This document shows, in pieces, positions 19,130 through 28,498 of a stretch of DNA of 64,000 bases; within the stretch, counting starts at the first letter, position 1; each line of letters opens with the position of its first letter. The notes below the pieces were generated by a model. That model ran no database searches. It had not been told where the DNA came from and was given only the letters and a program-made list of their open reading frames with translations. The position numbers and the translations under genes were made by a program. Origin of the DNA: PWND01 sp964614525 (GTDB lineage Bacteria; Bacteroidota; Bacteroidia; Bacteroidales; UBA7960); NCBI GenBank assembly GCA_964614525.1, contig CAZTPA010000007.1, forward strand, positions 1 through 64,000, in the 5' to 3' direction.

Positions 19130-19442
19130 AATGGTTTTATATTCAATTTATTTCAAAATATATACAGCTGCAAAATTACAAAAAAGAAGAAGATAAGCTT
19201 TGGATACAAAGCTATTACAGTGAGTTTTGCAATAAAAAATGTTAAAAAAGAACATCTCTTTTTTACTTATGGATATGTATTTATTAATGAATTTTTTAAA
19301 AAATATTGCATCTAATAATAATTTTTTTTTTAATCGCTGTAACTTTTGAAATATGAAGACGTCTTATGCATAGAAAATGATTAAAAAAGAAAATCAGAAT
19401 ATAAACAAATAAAAAAACACAATAAATTTAAAATAACAAGTC
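19130..19442. other. AT-rich divergent intergenic region
   Basis: No gene or hairpin seen. Very AT-rich, with a T10 run near 19322-19331. It separates the large exported protein (minus) from a small exported protein (plus). The best promoter-like text is TAATTTTG on the minus strand at 19171-19178. Confidence 0.3.
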
Positions 19443-19787
19443 ATGAAAAAATTATTATTAACTCTCGGAACATTGGTTTTAGTTTTAACTTCAGCACAGA
19501 GCCAGGCAAAAATTACAAAATTATTCTTCCCTTTAAAAAGTGGTGAAATTTTGGAATATGTATTAAATCAAGAAGAAGAACTTGATGAAACACTTCCGGC
19601 AAATAGTGAGGAGATATTTATAGAAGCACAAGAAGACAAGCTTATTGGTTTTGATGGTGAAGTTTTTGATCTTTCAATTATAAGCACTCCGGAAAAAGAA
19701 CTTGATGAGGAATATGATTTTACTGTTGAAATACCTGAGGAAGAGCAGGAAGTTGTTGAACAGAAAGTGCAAATATCAGCAAAGTAG
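19443..19787 (+). CDS. Small acidic exported protein, unknown
   Basis: A 114-residue protein with a clear signal peptide (MKKLLLTLGTLVLVLTSAQSQA). The mature part is strongly acidic, with Glu-rich runs (NQEEELDETLPANSEE and EEEQEVVEQK). No domain is recognised. It is preceded by AT-rich DNA and followed by a good terminator, so it is probably a single-gene transcript. Confidence 0.6.
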   Translation: MKKLLLTLGTLVLVLTSAQSQAKITKLFFPLKSGEILEYVLNQEEELDETLPANSEEIFIEAQEDKLIGFDGEVFDLSIISTPEKELDEEYDFTVEIPEEEQEVVEQKVQISAK

Positions 19788-19838
19788 CTTATAGTATAAA
19801 AAATTTGGTTTGGGTTGATGTTGATTCTTTATGTTGTT

Positions 19839-19875
19839 AAACCGTCTGAAGGGAGCTTTAGGCGGTTTTTTTATT
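19839..19875 (+). terminator. Rho-independent terminator
   Basis: Arms AAACCGTCT (19839-19847) and AGGCGGTTT (19860-19868) pair over 9 bp with one G-U, with a 12-base loop and a T run to 19872. Ends the small acidic gene. Confidence 0.75.
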
Positions 19876-19928
19876 TGTTGTATATAAGCCATAGAACATT
19901 CGTTACAAATCAAAAGAATTAAAATGCT

Positions 19929-19936
19929 TATATTTG
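19929..19936 (+). promoter_or_regulatory. Candidate -7 element for cdd
   Basis: TATATTTG, a perfect TAnnTTTG box, about 75 bases before the cdd start. No clean TTG about 20 bases upstream. Confidence 0.4.
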
Positions 19937-20011
19937 TGCTGTATGCTTAGCACAATGAATTTTTATTAAAACACTAAGTAATGAATTTGATGTTTTAAAA
20001 ATACTATAAAA

Positions 20012-20509
20012 ATGAAGAAGAATAGTTTGTGTATTGAATTTTTTGAAATAGATAGTATTGATGAACTGTCTGTTCAGGAAAGAGAATTGATAGAGGCTTC
20101 TAAGCAAATGACTTATCATTCTTACGCACCATATTCGGAGTTCTATGTTGGAACAGCGGTTTTGCTTGAAAATGGCGTGATTGTTAAAGGCAGTAATCAG
20201 GAAAATGCGGCCTATCCCAGTGGCATTTGTGCTGAAAGAGTTGCTGTTTTTTCAGCATCATCGCAATATCCTGATGTAACGATTAAAACAATCGCCGTTG
20301 CTGCCCGAAATCCACGACAAGCAATGGATTATCCCATTTCTCCCTGTGGGTCGTGCAGGCAGGTGCTCTTAGAGTTTGAAATGAAACAAAAAAAGCCTAT
20401 TAGAATATTGCTTACAGGTGAGTCGGGAAAAATCTTTATTATCGAAAAAGCTTCTGATTTAACACCCCTGTCTTTTACAGCAGACGACTTGAAAAGACTG
20501 CTTTCTTAA
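20012..20509 (+). CDS. cdd: Cytidine deaminase
   Basis: Deaminates cytidine and deoxycytidine to uridine forms in pyrimidine salvage. The zinc site is complete: GICAERVAVFSA supplies Cys and the catalytic Glu, and SPCGSCRQVLLEF supplies two Cys. Substrate-binding segments YAPYSEFYVGTAV and NQENAAYPSG are also present. At 165 residues it is slightly longer than the usual homotetrameric form because of an N-terminal extension of about 20 residues. The ChaN-like gene follows after 15 bases, likely co-transcribed. Confidence 0.93.
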   Translation: MKKNSLCIEFFEIDSIDELSVQERELIEASKQMTYHSYAPYSEFYVGTAVLLENGVIVKGSNQENAAYPSGICAERVAVFSASSQYPDVTIKTIAVAARNPRQAMDYPISPCGSCRQVLLEFEMKQKKPIRILLTGESGKIFIIEKASDLTPLSFTADDLKRLLS

Positions 20510-20524
20510 TTAAAAAAACGCTTT

Positions 20525-21400
20525 ATGTTAAAGAAACTGATAATTCTAGCATTCTCACTATTTGTGTTTGTTAATACTATTGCATTTGGACAACAGAAGC
20601 ATGCTTATAAGATTTTTGATACAAAAGGAATAGAAGTGAGTTATTTCGATATGCTTGAAAAAGCTGCTGTTTCTGATATGGTTTTTTTCGGAGAATTGCA
20701 CAACAATCCTATTGCGCACTGGTTGCAAATTGAACTTACCAGGGATTTATTTGATGCCAAAGCCGAAAAATTAATACTCGGAGCTGAAATGTTTGAAAGT
20801 GATGACCAATTAATTCTTAATGAATATCTTAATGGATTGATATCTGAAAGAAATTTCAAAGCAGAAACTAAAATATGGAGTAACTATGACACTGATTACA
20901 GTCCATTGGTCATTTTTGCAAAAGAAAATAATCTGCGTTTTGTTGCCACAAATATCCCGAGACGATATGCTTCTATGGTTCATAAAGGCGGGTTTGATGC
21001 CCTGGAAAATATTAGTGATGAAGCAAAAGAATTATTTGCAGAACTGCCGATACCATATGATCCTGAATTGCCCGGATATAAAGCTATGCTGGAAATGAAA
21101 GGCATGCAGTCGCATGGAAATCCAAACTTACCTAAAGCCCAAGCCATGAAAGACGCCACTATGACGCATTTTATTCTTAAAAATTATAAAACCGATGATC
21201 TGTTTCTTCATTTTAACGGAGCTTATCATACTAATAATTTTGAAGGAATTATCTGGTATCTTTTACAAGCAGGTAAAGAGGATGGATTTATTACTATTTC
21301 ATTAGTAGAACAGGAAAATCTCGATAATCTTGAAGAAAATAATTTTGGACTGGCAAGCTTTATTATTGTTGTTCCTCCCACAATGACAAAAACACACTAA
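20525..21400 (+). CDS. ChaN/DUF399 family exported protein
   Basis: A 291-residue protein with signal peptide MLKKLIILAFSLFVFVNTIA. The family motif FFGELHNNPIAHWLQIEL is at about 56-73, and the DUF399 pattern continues through AEMFESDDQ and LHFNGAYHTNNFEGI. In Campylobacter, ChaN binds haem through conserved Tyr and dimerises; a role in haem or iron handling at the envelope is plausible but unproven for this branch. No lipobox Cys is seen. The last four bases overlap the convergent glycosyltransferase gene. Confidence 0.85.
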   Translation: MLKKLIILAFSLFVFVNTIAFGQQKHAYKIFDTKGIEVSYFDMLEKAAVSDMVFFGELHNNPIAHWLQIELTRDLFDAKAEKLILGAEMFESDDQLILNEYLNGLISERNFKAETKIWSNYDTDYSPLVIFAKENNLRFVATNIPRRYASMVHKGGFDALENISDEAKELFAELPIPYDPELPGYKAMLEMKGMQSHGNPNLPKAQAMKDATMTHFILKNYKTDDLFLHFNGAYHTNNFEGIIWYLLQAGKEDGFITISLVEQENLDNLEENNFGLASFIIVVPPTMTKTH

Positions 21401-22524
21401 TCAAAGTTTTTAAGCAAATCGCTTACTGCATTATCAAGCAAAGAAGAATCATTGTCAAAAGAAGGTATTCCTTTGCATTTTTTTGCTGAATCTAATTGAG
21501 GTGGAAGATTAAGTCTTTTTTGCTCTGTGCAAAAACTCATATTTGATGCATGCAGCCTTTTTCCCAAATATTCCTGTTCTGTTTGTCCCGGTGTGGGAAT
21601 TAACAAAGCTTTTTTATTAAAGCATGATAAGTCCATTATTGTTGAATAACCTGATCTGCAAATAATAATTTCTGAATTTTCAATAAGATATGCCATCTTT
21701 CTATCTGGCAAATGATTAAATCTTGCTCTGTTTGAAGAAAAGCACTCTTGTGTTGATCCAGGCTTGCCTTTTAAAATAACTGCAGAATAATTTGTATTAT
21801 TTAGTTCTTTTTCAATCTTTTCTTCAAGAAGACTTCTTTGAGGCTCCGGCCCAGATAGTAAAACCAATATGAAATCTTCCGGGAAATCACTATATAAAGG
21901 ATTGTCTTCTTTGCTGATTTTTAAAGATGAGAACCTTGATAATGCTCCAATAAAACGAATTCCTTTAATTTTCTTTTTATGCGAAAGACTGCCGGAAAGA
22001 TTTTTGTCTCCCGGATAGTCGGGAATCCAACATTCATCAAAACGAGAAAAGAAAAACTTGTTAAAATAGTAAAGCAAAGTTTCAGTCCATTTAAAATATT
22101 TCGGAGCTTTTATAAATATCTGGTGAGTAATGAATATGCTTTTTATTTTGGAATTCCATAATCCAAACCTATTGTCAGAGATAACAATATCTGCCTTTGT
22201 TTCAGAAATGATTTTTTTTAATTGCCTGTGTTCTTTCCAAATTGCATAAAAAAGGGAGGGTGTCTGTGTTATTAATTTTATAAAAAAACTACCCCTTTTT
22301 TGATATTTGACTTTTTTAAAAGGGAATACTATATAGCGAATATCTTCATCTGAAAACTCTTTCTTTAAAAACTCCAAAGGAAAATTATCTGCAGCTATAA
22401 TAAGTCTGCATTTTTTTTTAATTAATAATCTAATCACGGGAACACATCTTGCAGCATGCCCAAGGCCCCAGTCTAAAGGGCATACAAGCACCACAGGATT
22501 TGCTGTTTTTTTATCGGACATCAT
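21397..22524 (-). CDS. MurG-like glycosyltransferase, Bacteroidota-type
   Basis: A 375-residue GT-B fold enzyme. The N-terminal motif CPLDWGLGHAARCVPVIRLL gives the GlyGlyHis-like acceptor loop. The C-terminal donor domain has LLSGPEPQRS, then IENSEIIICRSGYSTIMDL, and LLIPTPGQTEQEYLGKRL, the UDP-sugar-binding pattern of glycosyltransferase family 28. The donor and acceptor are not known. A TTG at 22539 also opens the frame, but the promoter at 22541-22572 puts transcription start near 22535, favouring the ATG at 22524 (or 22521). Confidence 0.8.
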   Translation of the reverse strand: MMSDKKTANPVVLVCPLDWGLGHAARCVPVIRLLIKKKCRLIIAADNFPLEFLKKEFSDEDIRYIVFPFKKVKYQKRGSFFIKLITQTPSLFYAIWKEHRQLKKIISETKADIVISDNRFGLWNSKIKSIFITHQIFIKAPKYFKWTETLLYYFNKFFFSRFDECWIPDYPGDKNLSGSLSHKKKIKGIRFIGALSRFSSLKISKEDNPLYSDFPEDFILVLLSGPEPQRSLLEEKIEKELNNTNYSAVILKGKPGSTQECFSSNRARFNHLPDRKMAYLIENSEIIICRSGYSTIMDLSCFNKKALLIPTPGQTEQEYLGKRLHASNMSFCTEQKRLNLPPQLDSAKKCKGIPSFDNDSSLLDNAVSDLLKNFD

Positions 22525-22540
22525 TATTATTGTATACAAA

Positions 22541-22572
22541 CAAAGTTAAGATATTTATTATTTTTCATACAA
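22541..22572 (-). promoter_or_regulatory. Promoter of the glycosyltransferase gene
   Basis: On the minus strand: TTG at 22572-22570, a 21-base spacer, TAACTTTG at 22548-22541. It lies back-to-back with the dprA box (22621-22628). Confidence 0.55.
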
Positions 22573-22620
22573 AATCTTTTAACAAGCACAAAAAACATTC
22601 AAAGCATATTCAAAATAAGT

Positions 22621-22628
22621 TAAATTTG
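22621..22628 (+). promoter_or_regulatory. Candidate -7 element for dprA
   Basis: TAAATTTG, a perfect TAnnTTTG box, giving a predicted leader of about 20 bases before the dprA ATG. Confidence 0.5.
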
Positions 22629-22653
22629 CAAATAATTATGATAAAAAACTGAT

Positions 22654-23751
22654 ATGGATAACGATACTTTATATAAACTGGCTCTCAATCTTCTTCCCGG
22701 CGTAGGAAGTGTTAATGCAAAAAAAATTGTTTCTTATTGTGGAGGAATAGAGGCAATTTTTAAAGAAAAAAAAACAGCCCTTTTGAAAATTCCGGGAATA
22801 GGGAGGGGCTTGGCAAATGCAATTCATAATCAAAAAGTTTTTGAAAGAGCAGAACAAGAACTTGAGTTTATTATGAAAAATAATATTAAGATGTTTTTCT
22901 ACCTTGATGATGAATATCCGGAGAGATTAAAGCAATGTTCTGATTGCCCTGTAATACTTTTTCAAAAAGGAAACGGAAAGTTGAACTTCCCAAAAGTTGT
23001 TAGTATCGTTGGAACCAGAAATGCCACAGATTACGGTAAATCTAAAGTAAAAGAAATCGTTAAAGGTTTGGCTAAATATAACGCTCTTATTGTGAGTGGA
23101 TTGGCCTATGGAATTGATGTTGCTGCACATAAAGAAGCTATGGATAAAGATTTACCTACTATTGGAGTTTTGGGACATGGACTGGATACTATTTATCCTC
23201 CTTTACATGGAAAAATTGCTCGTCAAATGCTTGATAATGGAGGCTTAATTAGTGAATTTTTTTCCGGCACCAAGCCTGATAAAGAAAATTTTCCAAGAAG
23301 AAATAGAATAATTGCCGGCATGTCAGATGTTGTTATTGTAGTTGAAGCTGCTGAAAAGGGTGGAGCACTCATTACTGCTCATATTGCAAATTCGTACTTT
23401 AGAGATGTATTTGCAGTTCCGGGCAGAACGATAGATCTTTTCAGTAAAGGTTGTAACAGATTGATTAAAACGCATAAAGCAAATATAGCCGAAAATATTG
23501 AAGATATTGAATATATTATGCGTTGGGATGCCGAAAATAATAAGCCTGTGCAAAGGCAAATGTTTGTTGACCTGGATGAAAATGAAAAAGCCTTGTTGAA
23601 ATTATTGCGAGAAAATGAAAAGGCTGAAATAGACTTTATTGTTTCCCGCTTTGGTTTTACACCAAGCAAAATAGCTTCTTTATTGCTTAATCTTGAATTT
23701 AAAGGATTAGTGAGGTCATTGCCCGGTAAAGTTTTCGTAGCTGTTAATTAA
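22654..23751 (+). CDS. dprA: DNA-processing protein DprA
   Basis: Loads RecA onto incoming single-stranded DNA during transformation. It has 365 residues in three parts: an N-terminal helix-hairpin-helix region (LLPGVGSVNAKKI and IPGIGRGLANAI, residues 13-60); a Rossmann-like DNA-binding core (SIVGTRNATDYGK near 115, SGLAYGIDVAAHKEA near 150, FPRRNRIIAGMSDVVIVVEA near 215); and a C-terminal winged-helix DML1 domain (about 305-365). All expected motifs are intact. Confidence 0.95.
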   Translation: MDNDTLYKLALNLLPGVGSVNAKKIVSYCGGIEAIFKEKKTALLKIPGIGRGLANAIHNQKVFERAEQELEFIMKNNIKMFFYLDDEYPERLKQCSDCPVILFQKGNGKLNFPKVVSIVGTRNATDYGKSKVKEIVKGLAKYNALIVSGLAYGIDVAAHKEAMDKDLPTIGVLGHGLDTIYPPLHGKIARQMLDNGGLISEFFSGTKPDKENFPRRNRIIAGMSDVVIVVEAAEKGGALITAHIANSYFRDVFAVPGRTIDLFSKGCNRLIKTHKANIAENIEDIEYIMRWDAENNKPVQRQMFVDLDENEKALLKLLRENEKAEIDFIVSRFGFTPSKIASLLLNLEFKGLVRSLPGKVFVAVN

Positions 23752-23838
23752 GCAGATTGAATATTACAGCAGCTTTTTACTGCTTATATTCTGTTAAAAA
23801 AAACCAACCAAAATTATCCTAAGAATAAAACAAGTGAT

Positions 23839-23864
23839 TTGTTAGTGTTTTTTTATTAATTTTG
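23839..23864 (+). promoter_or_regulatory. Candidate promoter of the ileS operon
   Basis: TTG at 23839-23841 and TAATTTTG at 23857-23864. The 15-base spacer is shorter than ideal. No T-box leader is visible in 23752-23950. Confidence 0.4.
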
Positions 23865-23950
23865 CGCCTTGTTTAATTAATGATTATACTGCAAATCACC
23901 TTTTTATGCATGTGGCTTGTGGTTGTTGAAGAGGAGAAAGTTTAAATTAT

Positions 23951-26900
23951 ATGGAATCAAAATACAAAGAATACAAAAAACTGGACCTTTCAAAAATTGG
24001 AAGGGATATACAAGCATTTTGGGATAATAATAATGTTTTTGAACAAAGCCTTGAGCTTAGGAAAGGACAAACTCCCTGGGTGTTTTACGAAGGTCCTCCA
24101 TCTGCAAACGGACTACCCGGCATTCATCATGTTATGGCGAGAGCAATTAAAGATATTTTTTGCCGATATCGTACGCAAAAAGGTTATTTTGTTAATAGAA
24201 AAGCAGGTTGGGATACTCATGGTTTGCCTGTAGAAATGGGTGTTGAGAAAATTCTTGGTATAACAAAAGAAGATATTGGCAAAACAATTTCTATTGCTGA
24301 TTATAATAAAGAATGTCGTAAAGATGTAATGAAATATAAAGACACCTGGGATGACCTTACCAGGAAAATGGGCTATTGGGTTGATCTTAATAATCCTTAC
24401 ATTACTTTCGAAAATAAATATATTGAAACTGTTTGGTTTTTGCTTTCTAAGCTTTATGAAAAAGGGCTTTTATACAAAGGCTATTCTATTCAGCCATATT
24501 CTCCCGCTGCCGGTACAGGCTTAAGCACTCATGAGCTTAATCAACCCGGATGCTACAAAAATGTGAAAGATAATTCTTTAACTGCTCAATTTAAAGTTAT
24601 AAAAAACAAGGAATCAGAGTTCTTGTTTAATGATGATATTGATGAAGTTTTTTTACTTGCCTGGACAACCACTCCATGGACTTTGCCCAGCAATACAGGT
24701 TTAGCGGTAGGGAAAAAAATAGAATATGTTAAAATAAAAACAATCAATCAATATACTTTCAAAAATATTGTTGTAGTTATTGCTAAGGAACTGATGAGTA
24801 GTTTCTTTGATCCTAAAAACGCTGATTTAAAATTTGAGGATTACAAAGAGGGAGACAGGAGTATTCCATTTGAAGTTCTTGATAGTTTTAAAGGGAAACA
24901 AATTGAAAATATTCGTTATGAGCAATTAATGCCTTATGCCCAACCTGCAGAGGGTGACTCATTTAGAGTTGTATTAGGAGATTTTGTTACTACCGAAGAT
25001 GGTACAGGAATAGTTCATATAGCTCCCAGTTTTGGTGCTGATGACTTTAAAGTAGGGAAACAATATAATCTTGGTTCATTAACTATGGTTAATAAACAAG
25101 GCAAATTTATTGATGAAATGGGTGAATTTGCCGGACGCTTTGTTAAACCCGAATATGATCCCGAATATGATCCTAAAAATGCACGCCCTGTAGATGTTGA
25201 TATTATTGTAAAGCTTAAACATGAAAACAGAGCATTTAAATCTGAAAAGTACGAACACTCTTATCCTCATTGCTGGCGTACTGATAAACCAATTCTTTAT
25301 TATCCTCTGGATTCATGGTTTGTGCGAACAACTGAGCTGAAAGACAGAATGATTGAGTTAAACAAAACAATTAACTGGAAACCCGAAAGTACAGGAACAG
25401 GTCGTTTTGGTAATTGGCTTGAAAACTTGCAGGACTGGAACCTAAGCCGTTCGCGTTTTTGGGGAGTGCCTTTGCCGGTTTGGACTACTGAAGATAAAGA
25501 AGAACAAATATGTATAGGATCCGCAAAACAACTTAAAGAGGAAATCCAAAAAGCGATAGAAGCAGGATTTATGAAAGAAAATCCTCTAAAGGATTTTAAT
25601 CCTGAAAATATGTCGGATGAAAATTATAATGTATTTGACCTTCACCGACCTTTTGTTGATGAACTTGTTTTGGTTTCTCCCAAGGGCAAGCAAATGAAAC
25701 GAGAAACTGATCTTATTGATGTTTGGTTTGATTCAGGCTCTATGCCTTATGCTCAATATCACTATCCTTTTGAAAATAAAGAGCTTTTTGAACAAAATTT
25801 TCCTGCTGATTTTATCGCAGAAGGAGTTGACCAAACTCGCGGGTGGTTCTTTACTCTGCATGCTATAGCTGCTACACTATTTGATTCTGTCGCTTTCAAA
25901 ACGGTTGTGTCTAACGGGCTTGTTCTTGATAAAAAAGGCAATAAAATGTCTAAAAGGCTTGGCAATGCAGTTGATCCTTTTGAAACAATTTCAAAATTCG
26001 GGCCGGATGCAACACGCTGGTACATGATTACCAATGCACAACCATGGGATAATCTTAAGTTTGATGTTGAAGGAATCTCGGAAGTACAAAGAAAATTTTT
26101 CGGCACTTTATATAATACATATGCCTTCTTTGCTTTATATGCAAACATCGACGGTTTTAAATATGAAGAAGAAGATGTGAAAGATGAAAATCGGCATGAA
26201 ATTGACAGATGGATCTTGTCAGAGCTAAACTCATTGATACAATCTGTTGATGAATGCTATTTAGATTTTGAACCTACAAGAGCAGGAAGACAAATACAAG
26301 AATTTGTTGATGAGCATCTGAGTAATTGGTATGTGAGATTGTCACGCCGCCGCTTTTGGAAAGGTGATTATTCTGAAGATAAAATCTCAGCATATCAAAC
26401 ATTGTACAAATGTCTGGAAACTATTGCTATGCTTTGTGCACCGATAGCACCCTTCTTTAGTGAGCAACTATTTCAGGATATTAACAATGTAAGCCAAAGA
26501 AAAAAAGCTGCATCAGTGCATCTTACAGATTTTCCTCTCGCTGATAAAAAACTTATAGATAAAGATCTTGAGCAAAGAATGCAATTAGCTCAGCAGATAT
26601 CTTCTATGGTTCTGGCTCTTAGAAAAAAAGTAAATATCAGGGTAAGGCAACCTTTGCAAAAAATTATGGTGCCGGTTCTTGATGAAAAATTTCGCAAGCA
26701 ACTTCAAGGAGTTGAACAATTGATATTGTCTGAGATTAATGTTAAAGAACTTGAATACCTTGAAGATACCGCAGGCGTCCTGGTTAAAAAAATCAAACCA
26801 AACTTCAAATCACTAGGGCCAAAATACGGAAAATTAATGAAGCAGATTGCTGCTGAAATAAATAAATTCTCGCAGGAAGATATTACTAAAATTGAAGAAA

Positions 26901-27322
26901 GCGGAAATTTTAAAATTACTGTTGATAATCAAAATATTGATCTTTCACTTGCTGATGTTGAGATCATGTCAGAAGATATTCCCGGTTGGTTAGTCGCTAG
27001 TGAAGGTGCTGTGACAGTTGCACTCGATGTTACAATTTCTGATGAACTTAAACAAGAAGGAATTGCAAGAGAAATAATAAACAGAATACAGAATATACGT
27101 AAAGATAAAGGCCTTGAGGTTACTGACAAAATAGAAATATTTGTTGAAAAACATCCTCAGATTTCTGATGCAGTATTAAATAATAATGACTATATTTGTT
27201 CAGAAACGCTGGCTAAGAATTTGAACTATACTGACCTTATTGAAAATGCCGACAAAGTGCTTGTGGATATTTTTGATGATGTTCAAACTTGTGTTTTAAT
27301 TAATAAAGTTAACGGTATATAA
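23951..27322 (+). CDS. ileS: Isoleucyl-tRNA synthetase
   Basis: Charges tRNA-Ile and edits misactivated valine. 1123 residues; class I signatures are PPSANGLPGIHH (HIGH motif, near 50) and GNKMSKRLGN (KMSKS motif, near 665). The editing CP1 domain lies between (LAWTTTPWTLPSNTGLAV). The C-terminal anticodon-binding part runs from about 760. GWDTHGLPVEMGVEK and the long C-terminus resemble the eukaryote-like type 2 IleRS class rather than the E. coli type (GWDCHGLPIE), and no C-terminal zinc cysteines are evident. First gene of a run continuing into the DksA-like gene and lspA. Confidence 0.95.
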   Translation: MESKYKEYKKLDLSKIGRDIQAFWDNNNVFEQSLELRKGQTPWVFYEGPPSANGLPGIHHVMARAIKDIFCRYRTQKGYFVNRKAGWDTHGLPVEMGVEKILGITKEDIGKTISIADYNKECRKDVMKYKDTWDDLTRKMGYWVDLNNPYITFENKYIETVWFLLSKLYEKGLLYKGYSIQPYSPAAGTGLSTHELNQPGCYKNVKDNSLTAQFKVIKNKESEFLFNDDIDEVFLLAWTTTPWTLPSNTGLAVGKKIEYVKIKTINQYTFKNIVVVIAKELMSSFFDPKNADLKFEDYKEGDRSIPFEVLDSFKGKQIENIRYEQLMPYAQPAEGDSFRVVLGDFVTTEDGTGIVHIAPSFGADDFKVGKQYNLGSLTMVNKQGKFIDEMGEFAGRFVKPEYDPEYDPKNARPVDVDIIVKLKHENRAFKSEKYEHSYPHCWRTDKPILYYPLDSWFVRTTELKDRMIELNKTINWKPESTGTGRFGNWLENLQDWNLSRSRFWGVPLPVWTTEDKEEQICIGSAKQLKEEIQKAIEAGFMKENPLKDFNPENMSDENYNVFDLHRPFVDELVLVSPKGKQMKRETDLIDVWFDSGSMPYAQYHYPFENKELFEQNFPADFIAEGVDQTRGWFFTLHAIAATLFDSVAFKTVVSNGLVLDKKGNKMSKRLGNAVDPFETISKFGPDATRWYMITNAQPWDNLKFDVEGISEVQRKFFGTLYNTYAFFALYANIDGFKYEEEDVKDENRHEIDRWILSELNSLIQSVDECYLDFEPTRAGRQIQEFVDEHLSNWYVRLSRRRFWKGDYSEDKISAYQTLYKCLETIAMLCAPIAPFFSEQLFQDINNVSQRKKAASVHLTDFPLADKKLIDKDLEQRMQLAQQISSMVLALRKKVNIRVRQPLQKIMVPVLDEKFRKQLQGVEQLILSEINVKELEYLEDTAGVLVKKIKPNFKSLGPKYGKLMKQIAAEINKFSQEDITKIEESGNFKITVDNQNIDLSLADVEIMSEDIPGWLVASEGAVTVALDVTISDELKQEGIAREIINRIQNIRKDKGLEVTDKIEIFVEKHPQISDAVLNNNDYICSETLAKNLNYTDLIENADKVLVDIFDDVQTCVLINKVNGI

Positions 27323-27341
27323 TTACTAAAACCCGGTTGTT

Positions 27342-27731
27342 ATGGAAACTAAAAGAGAAAAAACGAGATATTCAGATGAAGAACTTCAGGAGTTCAAAGA
27401 AATAATTCTGAAAAAATTGGAAGAGGCCCGCGCGGGATTAAAAATGCTTACTGAAGCATATACTACCCAGAACGCAAATGACACTAATGATACGTCACCA
27501 TCTTTTAAAATTTTAGAAGAAGGTTCTCAGGTTTTGTCTAAAGAAGAGAACGGACAATTGGCAGCACGCCAGCAAAAATTTATACGCGATCTTGAAAATG
27601 CTCTTATTCGCATTGAGAATAAAACTTACGGTATTTGCAGGGTTACAGGTAAACTTATCTCTAAAGAACGCCTTAGAAGTGTGCCACATGCTACTCTTAG
27701 TATTGAAGCCAAATTAAACCAAAATAAATAA
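27342..27731 (+). CDS. DksA/TraR-like protein with degenerate zinc finger
   Basis: A 129-residue protein with an N-terminal coiled-coil (to about 95) and a C-terminal segment TYGICRVTGKLISKERL followed by VPHATLSIEAK. That order is the DksA/TraR fold, which binds the RNA polymerase secondary channel and works with ppGpp. Only one of the four usual zinc cysteines remains (Cys in YGIC), so the globular domain is probably metal-free. Its place between ileS and lspA, with a 19-base gap before it and 11 bases after it, suggests co-expression. Confidence 0.85.
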   Translation: METKREKTRYSDEELQEFKEIILKKLEEARAGLKMLTEAYTTQNANDTNDTSPSFKILEEGSQVLSKEENGQLAARQQKFIRDLENALIRIENKTYGICRVTGKLISKERLRSVPHATLSIEAKLNQNK

Positions 27732-27742
27732 TATTGTAAAGA

Positions 27743-28429
27743 TTGGCCTTGAAAAAAAAGTATATTCCCTGGATTGTTATTGGTGCTGTTTTGATTATTG
27801 ATCAGTTTATTAAAATTCTGGTCAAAACCCAGATGACGCTCGGACAAAGCATCTATGTTTTTGGAGATTGGTTTATTATTCATTTTACCGAAAATGAAGG
27901 AATGGCATTTGGTATGGCCTTGCCGGGTCAATACGGAAAGCTTATGCTTAGTTTTTTTCGCATAATTGCCGTTGGTTTTATTGGATGGTATATTTATAAA
28001 CTTATTGAAAATAAAGCTAGTCGTGGTCTTATAATTTGTGTGTCACTCATTCTTGCCGGAGCTGCCGGAAATATTGTTGATAGCGCTTTTTATGGAATGA
28101 TTTTTACTGAAAGCACAATCTTTAAAGCTGCTGAGCTCGTTGGAGAAAGTAGTGGATATGCAGGATTCCTTCATGGAAAAGTTGTTGATATGTTTTATTT
28201 CCCAATTATTAATGGAAACTTTCCATCGTGGTTCCCTTTTTGGGGAGGTGAAGAATTTGTTTTTTTCAGGCCTGTGTTTAATATTGCTGATGCGTCAATC
28301 ACAATTGGAGTATTGGCAATATTGGTTTTTCAAAAGCGTTTGTTTAAAGGCCAGGAAATGTCTTTTAGAAAAAAGGGTTCTGATATAGAAGAAGCAAATC
28401 CTTCTGCAGCGAAGAATATGTCTCAATAA
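27743..28429 (+). CDS. lspA: Lipoprotein signal peptidase
   Basis: Cleaves prolipoproteins ahead of the lipidated Cys. Four membrane helices; the catalytic aspartates are in AGNIVDSAFYG and FNIADASITIG. Motif FTENEGMAFGM is the Bacteroidota form of the NxGxAF box. At 228 residues it is longer than the usual 160-170 because of an insertion of about 50 residues between the two Asp motifs (periplasmic) and a charged C-terminal tail. No in-frame ATG fits the start; a TTG at 27743 or 27749 is used. Confidence 0.92.
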   Translation: MALKKKYIPWIVIGAVLIIDQFIKILVKTQMTLGQSIYVFGDWFIIHFTENEGMAFGMALPGQYGKLMLSFFRIIAVGFIGWYIYKLIENKASRGLIICVSLILAGAAGNIVDSAFYGMIFTESTIFKAAELVGESSGYAGFLHGKVVDMFYFPIINGNFPSWFPFWGGEEFVFFRPVFNIADASITIGVLAILVFQKRLFKGQEMSFRKKGSDIEEANPSAAKNMSQ

Positions 28430-28498
28430 TATTATTTTTTCATAATCCAAAATTGTTTCCTTACTTTTGAGAATTAAAAGCTTAGAATTTAGTTAAAT

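Noticed and set aside
23752..23950. T-box leader before ileS
   Set aside because: No T-box core sequence or specifier hairpin was seen, and T-boxes are not expected in this phylum.
25762..26148. Open frame on the strand opposite ileS
   Set aside because: Antisense to the KMSKS region of ileS with biased shadow composition; not a gene.
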